A stretch of DNA of 14,446 nt, from positions 1-14,446 of the forward strand of contig DASTRU010000023.1 of the NCBI GenBank assembly GCA_035761045.1. Reading direction: 5' to 3'. Every line of letters starts with the position of its first letter. Position 1 is the first letter of the stretch. The notes beneath the pieces were generated by a model. It was not told where the DNA came from. It worked only from the letters and a program-made list of their open reading frames with translations, and searched no databases. Shown piece by piece: positions 13,510 to 14,446 of the stretch. Source of the stretch: DASTRU01 sp035761045 (lineage in GTDB: Bacteria > Pseudomonadota > Gammaproteobacteria > Burkholderiales > Burkholderiaceae_E). The translations under genes were made by a program, and so were the position numbers.

Positions 13510-14446
13510 ACGGGTTTCTCCACGATGAAGCTGCCAATCGCCAAGGCGTCGATGGGCGAGGTGAAGAACGCTTCGAGCGCATCGCGTGGCGTGCACACGA
13601 TCGGCCGGCCTAAGGTGTTGAATGAGGTGTTGACGATCACCGGCACGCCGGTATGGCGCTCGAACGCTTCGATCAACGCATGGCATAGCGGATGTTGGGC
13701 GCGGTTAACGGTTTGCACGCGCGCGCTGCCATCGATGTGGCGCACGGCGGGAATGCGGTCGCGGCGCTCGGGCCGCACGTTGAAAGTAAAGGTCATGAAG
13801 GGCGCGGGCAGTCCATCGTCTTCGACGATGGGTGGGCCGTTGGCCACCGCGCGGCATTGTTGACGCGAGGTGCTAAACCATTGATGCGCGCGTTCTTCAA
13901 GCACCATGGGCGCAACCGGTCGAAAGTCCTCGCGGTCCTTCAACGCGTTCAATCGACGTTGCATGTCGTGCGGAATGGGCGACGCGAGAATCGAACGTGC
14001 GCCCAAGGCGCGCGGCCCGAATTCCATCCGTCCCTGAAACCAGCCGACGATGCGCTCGCGCGCCAACAAGGGCGCGACCGCCTCGGCGATGTTGTCCACC
14101 CGTCGATACGAAATCTTGGCGCGCACCAACGCGTCTTCGATCGAGTCGTCATCGAACGCGGGGCCAAGACACGCGTGATCCATGCGCCAGCGCCGACGTC
14201 GCTCGACATGCGGCGCGAGCAATACGCCCGTGCCGCGCGCGGCGCGGTCGTGCCAGTCCAACCATAAGGCCGCGCCTAAGGCGGTGCCGGCATCGCCCGC
14301 CGCTGGTTGCACCCATACCCGCTCGAACGGGCCTTCGTCGCGCAAGCGCGCGTTCATCACGCAATTGAGCGCGACGCCGCCCGCCAAACAAAGATCATGC
14401 GCGCGCGTTTTCTGGTGAAGCCAATGCGCAAGATCGAGCACGGTAT
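13506..14446 (-). CDS. NodU/CmcH family carbamoyltransferase, C-terminal part (runs off right edge)
   Basis: About 312 residues of the C-terminal half are visible. The end of the Kae1-like domain shows LCLAGGVALNCVMNARL and QPAAGDAGTALGAALW, both typical of nucleotide-binding carbamoyltransferases. The second, YrdC-like domain shows GWFQGRMEFGPRALGARSIL, DREDFRPVAPMVLEE and VPVIVNTSFNTLGRPIV. The family uses carbamoyl phosphate and ATP to place carbamoyl groups on sugars or antibiotics. Beside two glycosyltransferases and a nucleotide-sugar enzyme it most likely decorates an exopolysaccharide sugar. The frame is open to the right edge, so the N-terminal half lies outside. Its TGA overlaps the GT2 start. 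Confidence 0.93.
   Translation of the reverse strand, partial: TVLDLAHWLHQKTRAHDLCLAGGVALNCVMNARLRDEGPFERVWVQPAAGDAGTALGAALWLDWHDRAARGTGVLLAPHVERRRRWRMDHACLGPAFDDDSIEDALVRAKISYRRVDNIAEAVAPLLARERIVGWFQGRMEFGPRALGARSILASPIPHDMQRRLNALKDREDFRPVAPMVLEERAHQWFSTSRQQCRAVANGPPIVEDDGLPAPFMTFTFNVRPERRDRIPAVRHIDGSARVQTVNRAQHPLCHALIEAFERHTGVPVIVNTSFNTLGRPIVCTPRDALEAFFTSPIDALAIGSFIVEKPV

Noticed and set aside
13510..13686. Longer N-terminus for the GT2 glycosyltransferase
   Set aside because: The 59 extra residues are Arg/His-rich and overlap the carbamoyltransferase coding sequence. The ATG at 13507-13509 has a good ribosome binding site and an ATGA overlap.
1..14446. CRISPR arrays, tRNA genes, insertion sequences, integrases or attachment sites
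   Set aside because: I looked for regular repeat-spacer patterns, cloverleaf-like arms, transposase motifs and flanking direct repeats and saw none. The only tandem repeat is the coding one in the Gly/Ser-rich gene.

Overview
The window looks like a chromosomal accessory region of a GC-rich betaproteobacterium, most likely Burkholderiales and probably Burkholderiaceae. The evidence is the protein repertoire (a Burkholderia-type BON protein, an EpsA-like regulator, a NodU/CmcH carbamoyltransferase and UDP-glucuronate decarboxylase cluster) and the codon use. I cannot fix the genus from sequence alone. Almost every base is assigned to a gene or a short regulatory gap. There are no rRNA or tRNA genes, insertion sequences or CRISPR arrays that I can see.

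Layout, left to right. (1) 1-838, minus strand: the N-terminal part of a PqiA-type membrane protein runs off the left edge, preceded in the same direction by an FMN-binding pyridoxamine-oxidase-like stress protein. (2) 1018-1275, plus: a DUF378 inner-membrane protein with a strong terminator. (3) 1344-1700, minus: a doubtful ORF with a ferritin-like tail. (4) 1859-3904, minus: a cytoplasmic Arg/Gly-rich BON-domain protein followed by a secreted Gly/Ser-rich protein, closed by a strong terminator. (5) 4184-5653, plus: a complete sigma-54 gene (rpoN) outside its usual lptB-rpoN-hpf-ptsN context. (6) 5684-9441, minus: a tight run of four membrane-protein genes (GlsB/YeaQ, AI-2E/PerM, CPA1 antiporter, YihY/BrkB). 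(7) 9519-10085, minus: an EpsA-like sensor domain without its DNA-binding domain. (8) 10237-14446, minus: a tightly packed exopolysaccharide cluster (carbamoyltransferase, GT2, GT4, UDP-glucuronate decarboxylase, small zinc-ribbon protein), cut by the right edge.

The most interesting signal is the link between the orphan rpoN and sigma-54 promoters. A near-perfect -24/-12 element lies 42 bases before the rpoN start. Two more elements with the full GGCAC-N5-TTGC core sit in the correct orientation before the BON gene (divergent from rpoN) and before glsB. A weaker one precedes the FMN-binding protein, and a still weaker one precedes the DUF378 gene. By eye I found no full-core match inside any gene. 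This suggests a self-activating alternative sigma-54 beside its own small regulon of envelope and stress genes. No bacterial enhancer-binding protein is present in the window, so the activating signal is unknown.
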